NCBI GenBank assembly: GCA_017991555.1
Contig: JAGOQM010000003.1
Span: 124,001-188,000 of the forward strand
Length of the DNA stretch: 64,000 nucleotides
Origin: Neisseriaceae bacterium
Lineage (GTDB): Bacteria; Pseudomonadota; Gammaproteobacteria; Burkholderiales; Neisseriaceae
Direction of reading: 5' to 3'
Shown in pieces: positions 24,721-33,142 of this stretch. Both the position numbers and the translations under genes were made by a program. The notes under the pieces are model-generated. The model saw only the letters and a program-made list of their open reading frames with translations, did not search any database and was not told the DNA's origin. Every line of letters begins with the position of its first letter. Positions within the stretch are counted from its first letter, which is position 1.

Positions 24721-27198
24721 TTATTGACAGGCGAGGACGGTTTTCGAAAATGCCACCGTGGCCACCGGTACGGTGATTTGACACTGTTGGCCGTCGCCCC
24801 ATACCACCTTAAGGCTTTCGTGCTCTTGTACCCCAGACAGATAAACCAAACCGCCATCGGTCACGACGGCAATGGTCTTACCCTTTTCATTGACCACCGT
24901 GGCGCCGAACGGCGGCGGTGTGTCGTCGCCAGCCATCGTCACGGTCGCCAGCATTTTCAGGCCTTTCACCACGTCCATCTTGCGATAGCCAATGGCGCCT
25001 TCGGTTAAGGTGCTTTCCAGCATGGCCAAAGGGGCTTCGACCTCATCTGCTAAATGGTCAACATCAATACGGGTATGGGTGTCCACGTAGCTCACCACAT
25101 CCGACACTACGGCCTTACCAAAACGGTTGCTGGTGGCGGCGCCCTCGTTAATCGGCACGCCAGCCACCTTGCCGGTGTCTACCAACACTCGTGTGCCACC
25201 ATTGATGCTGTTCGGATGCAGTGCCACGCCCTTCAAGGTGGCGGTAATGCCGCCACGGATTTCCAGGCCCACGTTTTGATAGCCTTTTTGCTGCCAGTCG
25301 GCGTTGACCCCAACCATGGCCACAGCGGTTTGACGGTTAAAATAGCCGCGCATATTGGCATCGTTATCACGACTCAGCCCAGCCGACACCTGCCAGCTGT
25401 TGTAGCCTTCACCACCGCTGAGGTTAGCGTTATGCGAGGCTTTACCATCTTGGCTCGACAGGCTATAGCCCACATTAATTCGTTGGCGCGTTTCTAGTGG
25501 CACCGATACATTCAACATAAAACCCTTGGTGTTTTCACCATACTGCTTGCTGTTATAGGCATTAAACGACGCTGCAACATTTTTTAGCCCACCAACAGAA
25601 AACAGCTTACTGGCTGATAGGCTGAGCCGATTGCGCGCCCGATCATCCCAATAGGTTTGGCGGGTGTAGCTTAAATAAGTGGTCACCGCTTTTTTGGGCT
25701 CTGTGGCCCAAAAGGTTTTGCTCCCAGTGATGGTGTATAGCTCTTTGTCGCGTTTGTACTGTTCATTTTCTTGGTTATAAGCACTGAGGAACTGAGAGAC
25801 GGTCATAAACTGTCGCTCAGAAAACCGATAGCCTGCAAAAGTAATCTGGCCATTTAACTCATCAAAACGCTTGGCATAGTTAAAGCGAAACGAGTGGCCC
25901 GTCATCTTTCTGCCGTTGGGCAAGCTGGCATTAGACTTGGTCACGTCTAAAGACACCGCCCCTAAAACACTGAGGTCGCGGCCCACCCCTAAAGCCATGG
26001 CATTGTAATCTTGGCTGGCGATGGCCCCGCCAAACAAAGACCATGCATTACTCGCCCCCCAAGAAAAATCGCCAGTGGCAATCACGGGGCCTTCAATTTC
26101 ATGCTCAAAGTTGGCGGGTCGACCTAAGGAAACGTTGTAGCGTACCTGCCCAGGCCTGGTCAGGTAGGGAATGCTGGCCGTGCTGACCTCAAAGGATTCA
26201 ATGCGTCCGTCGTCGCCCTCAACCGTCACCTGTAGCTTGCCGCGCACGGAGCTACTCAAGTCTTGGATCATGAACGGGCCAGCCGGTACGGTGGTTTTAT
26301 AAATCACGCGCCCTTCTTGGCTGACCGTCACGGTAGCGTTGGTCAGCGCCACCCCCTGTACCCGTGGAGCATAGCCCTGCAAAGCAGGCGGCAGCATGCG
26401 CTCATCGGTTTTAAGGTTGGCGCCTAAATAACGAAACCCATCAAATAAATCTGAATCTAAATACTGCTCACCCACGGTGAGTTTGGCGGCCATTTGTGGC
26501 AAGGCCCGATAGGCATAGATCTGTGACCAGCTAAAATCACGTTCGGTCTGGCCATTGCCACGACGCTCGTAGCTTTGGTAGTCGCCACGCAAGCGCCAAG
26601 CGCCCACATTCAGGCCCACCGTACCGTAGGCACTGATGTCGCGATTACGGTCGCCTTGGTAGGCCTTATTGCTTCGGGCCGTGACGTTATAATCAATCAT
26701 GACGCCAGGAATGCCCTCTTCCCACAGCTCTGGCGGTGTCCAATCAGGATCACTGTATTTCAACCAGGCCTGCGGTACGTTCACGCGTAATGCTGCTTCG
26801 CCTAAATGGGTCGAAAGGGTCACCCCCTCAATTGCTGAAACGTCGGCACACTGGCCATCTTCAGAAATTTTGATCAGGCCCTTCACCTCGTCTTTAAGCA
26901 GCATTTTGGGAATGATGCTCACCGGCAAGCAGGCAATGGTTTCTTTGTCATTTCCAGCCACGCTGACGTAGTTAATGCGCTGCTGGGGCACCACCCGCTT
27001 GTTGATGTACACATCCAGTACATAAGTGCCTGGCATGACATAACCCACTTCAGAAAAGCGTGACAAATCGACGCTACTGCGCTCATCTAAATCAAGGATG
27101 TCGGTATTAAATTCGACTGCCGCACTGGCGTAACCTGACGCAAAAGCCATGGAAACGCAGGCCGTGACGGTCTTTAAATGTGTCGATAACTGTGCCAT
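24721..27198 (-). CDS. Fimbrial outer-membrane usher (PapC/MrpC-like)
   Basis: This 825-residue usher has a signal peptide (ending ASAA), the N-terminal chaperone-binding domain (VEFNTDILDL onward, Cys pair in IACLPVS and GQCADV), and a 24-strand barrel. The conserved TDERMLPPALQGYAPRVQG plug-region motif follows. The C-terminal domains contain FGATVV and GDGQQCQI. It forms the secretion pore for pilus subunits. ATG at 27198 is preferred because it begins the signal peptide. A TTG at 27219 would only add seven residues. It is the third pilus gene of the operon. Confidence 0.94.
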   Translation of the reverse strand: MAQLSTHLKTVTACVSMAFASGYASAAVEFNTDILDLDERSSVDLSRFSEVGYVMPGTYVLDVYINKRVVPQQRINYVSVAGNDKETIACLPVSIIPKMLLKDEVKGLIKISEDGQCADVSAIEGVTLSTHLGEAALRVNVPQAWLKYSDPDWTPPELWEEGIPGVMIDYNVTARSNKAYQGDRNRDISAYGTVGLNVGAWRLRGDYQSYERRGNGQTERDFSWSQIYAYRALPQMAAKLTVGEQYLDSDLFDGFRYLGANLKTDERMLPPALQGYAPRVQGVALTNATVTVSQEGRVIYKTTVPAGPFMIQDLSSSVRGKLQVTVEGDDGRIESFEVSTASIPYLTRPGQVRYNVSLGRPANFEHEIEGPVIATGDFSWGASNAWSLFGGAIASQDYNAMALGVGRDLSVLGAVSLDVTKSNASLPNGRKMTGHSFRFNYAKRFDELNGQITFAGYRFSERQFMTVSQFLSAYNQENEQYKRDKELYTITGSKTFWATEPKKAVTTYLSYTRQTYWDDRARNRLSLSASKLFSVGGLKNVAASFNAYNSKQYGENTKGFMLNVSVPLETRQRINVGYSLSSQDGKASHNANLSGGEGYNSWQVSAGLSRDNDANMRGYFNRQTAVAMVGVNADWQQKGYQNVGLEIRGGITATLKGVALHPNSINGGTRVLVDTGKVAGVPINEGAATSNRFGKAVVSDVVSYVDTHTRIDVDHLADEVEAPLAMLESTLTEGAIGYRKMDVVKGLKMLATVTMAGDDTPPPFGATVVNEKGKTIAVVTDGGLVYLSGVQEHESLKVVWGDGQQCQITVPVATVAFSKTVLACQ

Positions 27199-27285
27199 AC
27201 CAGATAAACCTATCTTCAAATAAGGGGCTAAAAAAACGGTGGATCAAACAGTCAACGGTCACAAATGGGCCAGTCGATTCATGAC

Positions 27286-27813
27286 TTATAAGTAAGACAC
27301 AATAAACTGGAGCAGGGCCTGAAACTCACCCGCTTCGCGACGCTGTTGGCTGATGTTCAATTCGGTAAAAAAACGGATCTGATTGTCGCCGTTCACCAAC
27401 TCATAATCGTGGTGTGTTGCGCCCAACATGATGTGCTGCTGGTTTTGGTCAAGAAGTTTGATGGTTAATCCTTTGGCCTTGCCACTCACGCTGAGCGCGG
27501 TTGGATCCTCGGCGGCAGGCTGGCCATAGAAGGTAATATTGGCCTTACGATAAAAGTAGCCCGGCTTAACCTGGCTGGCCAATTGGCAATCGACTAGCTT
27601 AATCTCAAATGCTTTGCGTAATGGCTGCATACTGCGGGCCGAAACCACGCCGTAATCAATGGTTTGGTCTAGGCTGGCGGTGTCGATACTGCATGGCACC
27701 TCCATAATTTCACCATTAAAATCAACCTGTCCTCGTCCTTGCTCGCCGCCCCAAACCAAGGCTGGCACCAACCACAACAGCAAACCCAAGCCAGACAGAA
27801 AATTGATGTTCAT
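27286..27813 (-). CDS. Fimbrial subunit, MrpB/PapH-like
   Basis: This 175-residue pilin-like protein has a signal peptide ending near ALVWG. It has VDFNGEIMEVPCSIDTASLDQTIDYG with the first Cys and FEIKLVDCQLAS with the second, and ends in LQFIVSYL. Its position right after the major pilin gene is that of the PapH/MrpB-type termination or anchoring subunit, which I infer but cannot prove. GGAG lies nine bases before the ATG at 27813. Confidence 0.82.
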   Translation of the reverse strand: MNINFLSGLGLLLWLVPALVWGGEQGRGQVDFNGEIMEVPCSIDTASLDQTIDYGVVSARSMQPLRKAFEIKLVDCQLASQVKPGYFYRKANITFYGQPAAEDPTALSVSGKAKGLTIKLLDQNQQHIMLGATHHDYELVNGDNQIRFFTELNISQQRREAGEFQALLQFIVSYL

Positions 27814-27866
27814 CGCCACATTCTCCAAAAAACACGGCGTGTTGCGCACGCCGTGTTTACACGCCG

Positions 27867-28391
27867 TTATTTGTACTCTAATGCGAAGGTGGTGATGGCG
27901 GTAAAGTCACCAGGGGTCACGTCAACTGCTGCATCACTACCCTTTAAGTTCGCCCCAAAAACCAAAGTGTTATTACCATTCACCAACTGGGTTGGCTGAG
28001 TGGCTTGACCTAGCTTGATTAGGGTGTTTGAGCTGTCTACCAAGCGAATGCCCGCGCCTTGAGCCGTACCCACTAAAGCCAATAGGTCAGAATCTTTCGT
28101 GTCGGCAGTGCCACCAAACATCACTTCAACGGTTTTTAACGTTTCGGTGCTGCAGTTTTCTAACTTAATTTCGAAGCGTCGAGTGGTTTGAGAGATCTTG
28201 CCGCCGTTAAGCTCTTTGTTGCTGATTTGGCCCATAGAGATGCGTTGATCAATAGAGTCTGGGTTCACCGAACAAGGTGCATCAATGATGTCGCCATAAA
28301 ATTCGATTTGACCACCACCTTGACCAGCAGCAAAAGCGGTAGAGGCAAAACCTGCGGCAAGCATTAACGCGGCTAATTGACTAACTTTCAT
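27867..28391 (-). CDS. Major fimbrial subunit, MrpA-like
   Basis: This 174-residue pilin has a signal peptide (residues 1-21, ending TAFA). The mature part closely follows the Proteus MR/P and Pap type major subunits: GGGQIEFYGDIIDAPCSVNPDSIDQ, FEIKLENCSTETLKTVEVMF and the C-terminal PGDFTAITTFALEYK. It is the first structural gene, 153 bases downstream of the RpoA-CTD-like gene without an evident terminator between them. Expression is predicted to depend on the invertible segment at 28950-29277 and/or a local promoter in the 153-bp gap. Confidence 0.93.
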   Translation of the reverse strand: MKVSQLAALMLAAGFASTAFAAGQGGGQIEFYGDIIDAPCSVNPDSIDQRISMGQISNKELNGGKISQTTRRFEIKLENCSTETLKTVEVMFGGTADTKDSDLLALVGTAQGAGIRLVDSSNTLIKLGQATQPTQLVNGNNTLVFGANLKGSDAAVDVTPGDFTAITTFALEYK

Positions 28392-28544
28392 AACAATTCC
28401 TTAATATTAAATTTACAAATTACATCTACCAGTTGATAGATTGTCTGAAGTGACTACACCCACAAAAAAGACAATGATCAGTAAGGTCACTCGATAAAGA
28501 CATGCCTCATTAATGCATTATCAGAAACCCTTTTCGATACAAGC

Positions 28545-28895
28545 CTAAAAAACGCCATCGTCATATAATTTTTCATCAACCTGCCCTAGCGCATTTTCAA
28601 TTTCATAAATTGACTTTGCGCCCAGCCTAGGAATCGACTTTAAATCCCTTACTGAAAGCTTAATCAGCTGATGCACATTGACCACCCCTGCACTGCTTAA
28701 TGCTCGAAAAGTCCGATTGGATAAGTTCAAAGACTTAAGCATTTTTTCCTGTCGGCTTTGACGCACTTCTGCCAGAGATTGAATGTCTGCACATCGACGC
28801 CAGCGTTGGTCCTTCACATCCATCGACCACAGCGAACCATCTTCGCAAAGGGCAAACACCAGCGTGTCTACGTTGGCAATCTGAGTAATTTTCAT
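28545..28895 (-). CDS. RNA polymerase alpha-CTD-like protein, putative fimbrial regulator
   Basis: This 116-residue cytoplasmic protein has a short beta-rich N-terminus (about residues 1-45, TLVFALCEDGSLWSMDV). A C-terminal domain (about 52-106) matches the helix-hairpin-helix fold of the RNA polymerase alpha subunit: LNLSNRTFRALSSAGVVNVH, then the DLKSIPRLGAKSIYEIENAL motif corresponding to the DNA-contacting turn. Alpha-CTD binds UP elements and activators, so this protein could modulate transcription of the fimbrial genes that follow. GGAG lies six bases before the ATG. The gene starts 55 bases from the left invertase site and is the first gene the switched promoter would reach. Function is inferred. 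Confidence 0.75.
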   Translation of the reverse strand: MKITQIANVDTLVFALCEDGSLWSMDVKDQRWRRCADIQSLAEVRQSRQEKMLKSLNLSNRTFRALSSAGVVNVHQLIKLSVRDLKSIPRLGAKSIYEIENALGQVDEKLYDDGVF

Positions 28896-28949
28896 TTTTT
28901 CTCCACGTTGATAACTCCAACATCCAACGTGTTGGCTCGTTATTTATCC

Positions 28950-28977
28950 ATGAAAACAAACGGTCGTTTTTTTGCAT
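28950..28977 (+). repeat. Left invertase site (hix-like)
   Basis: Half-site ATGAAAACAAACG, core GT (28963-28964), half-site CGTTTTTTTGCAT. The two 13-bp halves are inverted copies with 11 of 13 matches. A two-base non-palindromic core between abutting half-sites is the architecture of serine-invertase sites such as hix. Confidence 0.75.
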
Positions 28978-29149
28978 GAGGTATTTCAACGTGTTTATGC
29001 AGAGAATCAAAGATCATCAATCCCCTTTTATTTGCAATATAAAATTAAAAATATATGGCCTAAGAGGCATGTGGATTTAAAAAATAATCAGTGCTATTCT
29101 GATGACCCATGAAAACAAGCCTTCACTCTGTTAATTTATGTAAAAATCA

Positions 29150-29177
29150 TTAACATGGAAACTTATTGTGCTATATT
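29150..29177 (+). promoter_or_regulatory. Promoter inside the invertible segment
   Basis: TTAACA (29150-29155), a 16-base spacer and TATATT (29172-29177), with an extended -10 TG two bases upstream (TGCTATATT). Both hexamers match consensus at five of six positions. In the present orientation it would fire away from the fimbrial genes and into the terminator at 29331. Confidence 0.6.
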
Positions 29178-29249
29178 TCACCCCAGTCAAAAATCATTGC
29201 GAGGAATCATTAGTAAGCATTCCAAGCACATTTTTGAGCTTTTTGAACA

Positions 29250-29277
29250 GTGCAAAAAAACGACCGTTTTATTGCAT
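29250..29277 (-). repeat. Right invertase site (hix-like)
   Basis: Half-site GTGCAAAAAAACG, core AC (29263-29264), half-site CGTTTTATTGCAT. It is the inverted counterpart of the left site, identical over the central 19 bases. The reversed core (AC versus GT) makes the productive outcome inversion and not deletion. Confidence 0.75.
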
Positions 29278-29330
29278 CGAAAATAAAATTAATGCCAAAT
29301 AAATCAAAAAGATAAAACAATACATACAAA

Positions 29331-29367
29331 AATAAGCGCACTTTTATAAAAAGTGCGCTTATTTTTT
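29331..29367 (+). terminator. Strong terminator just outside the right invertase site
   Basis: AATAAGCGCACTTTT and AAAAGTGCGCTTATT form a perfect 15-bp hairpin with loop ATA, followed by a T-run. No gene lies directly upstream on this strand, so its apparent use is to end the transcript made by the invertible promoter in its OFF orientation, after about 180 bases. Confidence 0.8.
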
Positions 29368-29630
29368 ATGGGCTATTTTTACTTTGAATTTCAATCAGAT
29401 AATAAACAATAATTTTAAGAAAAAATCGGCCCTTATGAGGGATAAAAATTTCCTGGCCATCTGGTTAGAACCGGCTAAAACCACTGCCAAAACACAACGC
29501 AGGACTTTATTTATAAATCATTTGTTAAAAATAAAAGTGGCCGCTCCTCCCTCGCGAACCACCATCAAAAAACCACGCGTCAACCAGAACCCATGACAGC
29601 CATAGGCCGACGGCCCTTCACACCGGACAC

Positions 29631-29664
29631 AAAAAACCCCTATCACCTCAAAGGTCATAGGGGT
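29631..29664 (-). terminator. Terminator of the autotransporter gene
   Basis: ACCCCTATCACCT and AGGTCATAGGGGT pair over 13 positions with one mismatch. On the minus strand they are followed by TTTTTTG. The hairpin is 20 bases beyond the autotransporter stop. The 263 bases between this and the terminator at 29331-29367 hold nothing I can recognise. Confidence 0.75.
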
Positions 29665-29684
29665 CGGGGATTAGCGCGAACATT

Positions 29685-32600
29685 TTAAAATACGTAGCGA
29701 TAGCCTGCGTTCAGCTGCCGTTGGTCAAAGCGTTGGCCCTGATTGCTTTCTAAATCGACGAAAACATGATGCCGTTTATTGATTTGGCTGCTCACGCCCA
29801 CACCAAACTGCCACCAATTGCCTTTAAAAGAATGGTGTTGTTTGCTGTTATTCAGGGCATATTCCGCACTGCTGGAAAACTCTCTTAAAAATGACACTTT
29901 GGCATAAATGCTGGTTGGGTTCGTGGCCTGAGGCAGGTCATAGCCTATTTCAGTCCCCACTCGCCCTAGCACCGAGTGTCGATTATCGACGCTGACGGTT
30001 AAGCCATTAGAACCATGATGGGTCATGCCCGCCAAACGAGACAGCGTCAGCTGCGCCTGTGGTGTGATGTACCACTGGTTTTGCGTTGGCCCCAAGTAAA
30101 AACGTTGACCCACTTCGGCAGATAACGACACCGTGTTCGCGCGCGCATCGCCATCTACATGATTGTGGGCGCTGTCTCGAACGTCAAATTCATTCTTCAC
30201 CCGCGCAAACTTAAGCACCATGTCGGTATAGAACTGCTGATCGGTCAAATACGTCCCATACAGTGCGGCACTATAGCTCTTTAATGAGCCAGAACCCCGT
30301 CGATAATCTTGGTCGCTGTCCAGCAAGCCCAGTGCGGCACCTAGGTACAGACGGGCGTCATCATTCTGGAACACCTGTCGATCAAAGCCGAGCTGAAAAC
30401 CTTTATAGCGCATGTCAAAGCCCTGCAACAAACCCGAACTAAAAGCGTCCATCTTGCCACCATAGGCGCGCGTCCATACCGCCTGAGTCTCTGTTGCCGC
30501 CCGTAAATCGCCCAGACGCTTAAGCAAGCTTTGATTTTCAACATAGTTAGCTAAGTACGCGGCGACCATGCTGTTCGCCGCCGCATCTGCCGTCGTGGTA
30601 ATCGATGGACCAGGATCTGGGCCAGGCCCCGGGTCTGGGTTCGGACCTGGGCCAGGATCGGGATTCGGGCCTGGATCTGGATCTGGATCCGGGTCTGGAT
30701 CGGGCTTAGGTGCCAATCCTGACGACACCAATGACCAATCGCGGTCATTGTCATTCTTTTGCAGGCGATATAAGTAACCGCCCAACTCAACCTCGTTCTT
30801 TAGACTAAAGGTGGCCTCACCGTCTGGGGTGTGAATGAGGGTGATGACTTCCTGACCATTGGTATCGGCAGAGCCTTGGTTAGGCAGCGCCACTTGATGC
30901 TGGCCGGCAGACGAAGCCGTCACCCGTACTTTGTCACTCTCGCCCTCAACAATGCCCGTGTGCATGTTGAACAAGCCTGCCCCCGCTAAGGTCGCAACCT
31001 CTAAAGTGGCGTATTGCTTTGCCTGGGTAACGGCAGGAAAGTTCACCTGACTTTGGTTCAGATCTAAATCGGTTAGGGTCGAACTTTTGGTCATGTCCCA
31101 AATGGTTCGTTCACCCTTTAAATGCACCGTACCCTCATCCTTTTGTAACAGCCCGCCTTTAAAGTAAGCATCGGCGACGGTCATGCTGACCTTACCTTGG
31201 TTTTCCGCCACCACATCACCCGCAATGATTAAGGCCCCTTGTGCCTCAATCTTGGCCTCCGCACCACGACTCCACAGCGCGATCTGATCACTTTTAACCT
31301 GGTTTTTACCCGTCAGATTAATGACCGAACCCGTCCCAGCCAACATGCCAGAAGCCCCATTAGTGGCCTCTATTTCAGAATCTTTCATGTTCAACGTACC
31401 ACCAGAAAGCGCCCATAGACCATAGTTGTCCGAGCCTTGGCGGCTAACCTTAACCAGCGCTTGATCTAAATTTACCGTGCTGTTGGCCAAGCGGGCGTGA
31501 ACGCCATAACGACCTCCGGCGTCGATCAGCCCTTGCTTAAAAGTCACCTCCACCTTTTTACGGTTGCTGCTTTGGGCCGCTAGGCCACCCCCATCTGTCG
31601 TGATGATGCGGCTCTGGCTGAGATCATGCTTGCCTGCAAATAGCTCCATCCCCACCGCCTGTTCGCCACTGACCGCCACCTCTAAACCCTGCGCCGTTAA
31701 ATCACCATTGAACACGATCACTCCGGTCGCGCCCTGGCCGGTGGTGGTGATTTTACTGTTGGTGCCTAAATCAACACGCTTGGCACCGTTGTTCATATTT
31801 AAACCATAAGCCGCATCGCCCGTCGTGTGAATGGTCAACCCACTGGCATTAAGGGTGCTGCTGTTGGCTGAACCCGACATAAAGATGCCCATACCGGTGG
31901 TGCTAATCGAGCTATTCTGTCCTAAATCGATCGTGGCATAGCCAGAGTTAATGTCGACGCCAACACCGCTTATCTCAAGGTTCAGGGCGTCTGCGGTAAT
32001 ATTGGCGCCATTGCCCATGACCAACAAACCGTTACTGCTGCCTTGAGTACCTTGCGCCACAATGCTGGAGCCAGAACCCAGGTTTAAAATACCAGAAGAC
32101 CCGACTCGAGCGCCGATCGACTGCGCCTGCCCGGCGAGCTTCATGTCTAATTTTTGGGCCTTAAACTGGCCCGAAGTACCCAGCTCAAGCCCAATGGCAA
32201 TGCGCCCGGTCACGTTAATTTGGCTATGACTGCCAAGGTCATCAACCCGACTGTTGGACTCTATCGCCATCCCAGTACCTCTACTATTCGGCATGTCCAC
32301 ATTGACCTTAAGCCCTTCGGCCCCTAAACGGCTTCGCCCCGACACCACGATGCCGCGCACAATACGGTCGGCATTGACGTCCTTAACGTTAACCTCCGAC
32401 CCTTGGCCCAGGTCATGCACTTTACCGTCACCCAAATCCAAGCCCATCACTCTGGCGTTGGCCGTATCGGTTGCCGTGACCGTCACTGTGATCGCCCCCG
32501 TACCTAAGGCCAAGGGCTGAGTGCCCGCGCCACGGGCCGTAATGCCAATCAGGTCGCTCGTGTTCACCACGTCACCCGCCACAATCATCTGGCTGGCTAA

Positions 32601-32693
32601 GTCCACCGTATGATCATAGTCCGCCGCCCAAGCCGGCGACACGCCCACCGTACCCATGGTGCCTATGGCCACCACAATGCGCTTTAATTTCAT
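29685..32693 (-). CDS. Type V autotransporter with beta-helix passenger
   Basis: This 1002-residue protein has a signal peptide (about residues 1-24, ending AWAA). A long passenger (about 25-660) is built of short repeats rich in Gly, Asn and Val (for example GLLVMGNGANITADALNLEISG and LNMNNGAKRVDLGTNSKITT) typical of pertactin/AIDA-like beta-helices. An Asp-Pro/Gly-Pro linker (about 662-695) precedes a C-terminal autotransporter barrel (about 735-1002, ending YRYVF). It is probably a surface-exposed adhesin. ATG at 32693 follows GGGAGGACGC. The frame extends 15 bases further but would start inside the ribosome site. Confidence 0.92.
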   Translation of the reverse strand: MKLKRIVVAIGTMGTVGVSPAWAADYDHTVDLASQMIVAGDVVNTSDLIGITARGAGTQPLALGTGAITVTVTATDTANARVMGLDLGDGKVHDLGQGSEVNVKDVNADRIVRGIVVSGRSRLGAEGLKVNVDMPNSRGTGMAIESNSRVDDLGSHSQINVTGRIAIGLELGTSGQFKAQKLDMKLAGQAQSIGARVGSSGILNLGSGSSIVAQGTQGSSNGLLVMGNGANITADALNLEISGVGVDINSGYATIDLGQNSSISTTGMGIFMSGSANSSTLNASGLTIHTTGDAAYGLNMNNGAKRVDLGTNSKITTTGQGATGVIVFNGDLTAQGLEVAVSGEQAVGMELFAGKHDLSQSRIITTDGGGLAAQSSNRKKVEVTFKQGLIDAGGRYGVHARLANSTVNLDQALVKVSRQGSDNYGLWALSGGTLNMKDSEIEATNGASGMLAGTGSVINLTGKNQVKSDQIALWSRGAEAKIEAQGALIIAGDVVAENQGKVSMTVADAYFKGGLLQKDEGTVHLKGERTIWDMTKSSTLTDLDLNQSQVNFPAVTQAKQYATLEVATLAGAGLFNMHTGIVEGESDKVRVTASSAGQHQVALPNQGSADTNGQEVITLIHTPDGEATFSLKNEVELGGYLYRLQKNDNDRDWSLVSSGLAPKPDPDPDPDPDPGPNPDPGPGPNPDPGPGPDPGPSITTTADAAANSMVAAYLANYVENQSLLKRLGDLRAATETQAVWTRAYGGKMDAFSSGLLQGFDMRYKGFQLGFDRQVFQNDDARLYLGAALGLLDSDQDYRRGSGSLKSYSAALYGTYLTDQQFYTDMVLKFARVKNEFDVRDSAHNHVDGDARANTVSLSAEVGQRFYLGPTQNQWYITPQAQLTLSRLAGMTHHGSNGLTVSVDNRHSVLGRVGTEIGYDLPQATNPTSIYAKVSFLREFSSSAEYALNNSKQHHSFKGNWWQFGVGVSSQINKRHHVFVDLESNQGQRFDQRQLNAGYRYVF
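30606..30707 (-). repeat. Hexamer-like repeat coding a Pro-rich linker
   Basis: An imperfect six-base repeat (GGATCT, GGGTCT, GGATCC and GGGCCA variants on the plus strand) encodes alternating Pro-Asp and Pro-Gly residues between the passenger and barrel of the autotransporter. Repeat-number change would keep the frame because the unit is six bases, so it could vary linker length without switching the gene off. Confidence 0.75.
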
Positions 32694-33142
32694 GATGCGT
32701 CCTCCCATTAAAAGCCGTCACCCACCCCGTGTTCTTTCGCTCTGGATCAGGGCTTTTACCTTTGAGACTCAGACAGTTTGCTGGATTTATGACGCCCTCA
32801 AACTGGCCTAACCCATAGAATTTTAAGTAAATTACTTATTCACATTAAACCATTACCATCATAAATCAACAAAAACATCCGCATCGACACTTGTTTTTTC
32901 CGTTTAAAAACGATAACTTAGATAAAACAGTGACAAAAAATAAATGGCGTAGAAATAAAAAAACCTGTTTAAATAAAATAAAACGATGGGTGCTTCATTA
33001 GCCTTACCACAGCCAACGCCTAGCGCGTAAACATCACCACACCGTCATTTGCCCTATTGCCGTACTCCGTCACCAACGCATTATTCGCCTCAAAACCAGC
33101 CGCTGTACGCCCCTTTTATTTCTTATTGAGACCAAGGCAAAT
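32694..33142. other. AT-rich intergenic stretch between divergent genes
   Basis: These 449 bases should contain the promoters of the autotransporter (minus) and the PPOX-family gene (plus). A 15-base dyad, TAAGTAA-A-TTACTTA (32824-32838), lies about 130 bases upstream of the autotransporter start and could be an operator. I see no gene here. Confidence 0.5.

Larger units (their letters stand above)
28950..29277. other. Predicted invertible promoter segment of the fimbrial operon
   Basis: Two 28-bp sites in inverted orientation bound this segment; their outer ends are 28950 and 29277 and their cores lie 300 bp apart. Within them a 19-bp stretch is a perfect inverted repeat (28958-28976 and 29251-29269). 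The interior is AT-rich, has no gene, and contains a promoter now directed toward higher coordinates. Inversion would place it facing the alpha-CTD-like gene and fimbrial operon with an untranslated leader of roughly 150 bases. The size is close to the known fimS switch, but the sites look like serine-invertase sites. The current orientation would be OFF. Inversion itself is not shown by one sequence. Confidence 0.75.

Noticed and set aside
28950..29277. A fimS-like switch for a tyrosine recombinase (FimB/MrpI type)
   Set aside because: The half-sites abut a two-base core, whereas tyrosine recombinase sites have a 6-8 base overlap region, and only a serine recombinase gene is nearby. It cannot be fully excluded because a tyrosine enzyme could be elsewhere.
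30606..30707. Short tandem repeats as a CRISPR or non-coding satellite
   Set aside because: The six-base units are in frame and encode the Pro-rich linker of the autotransporter.
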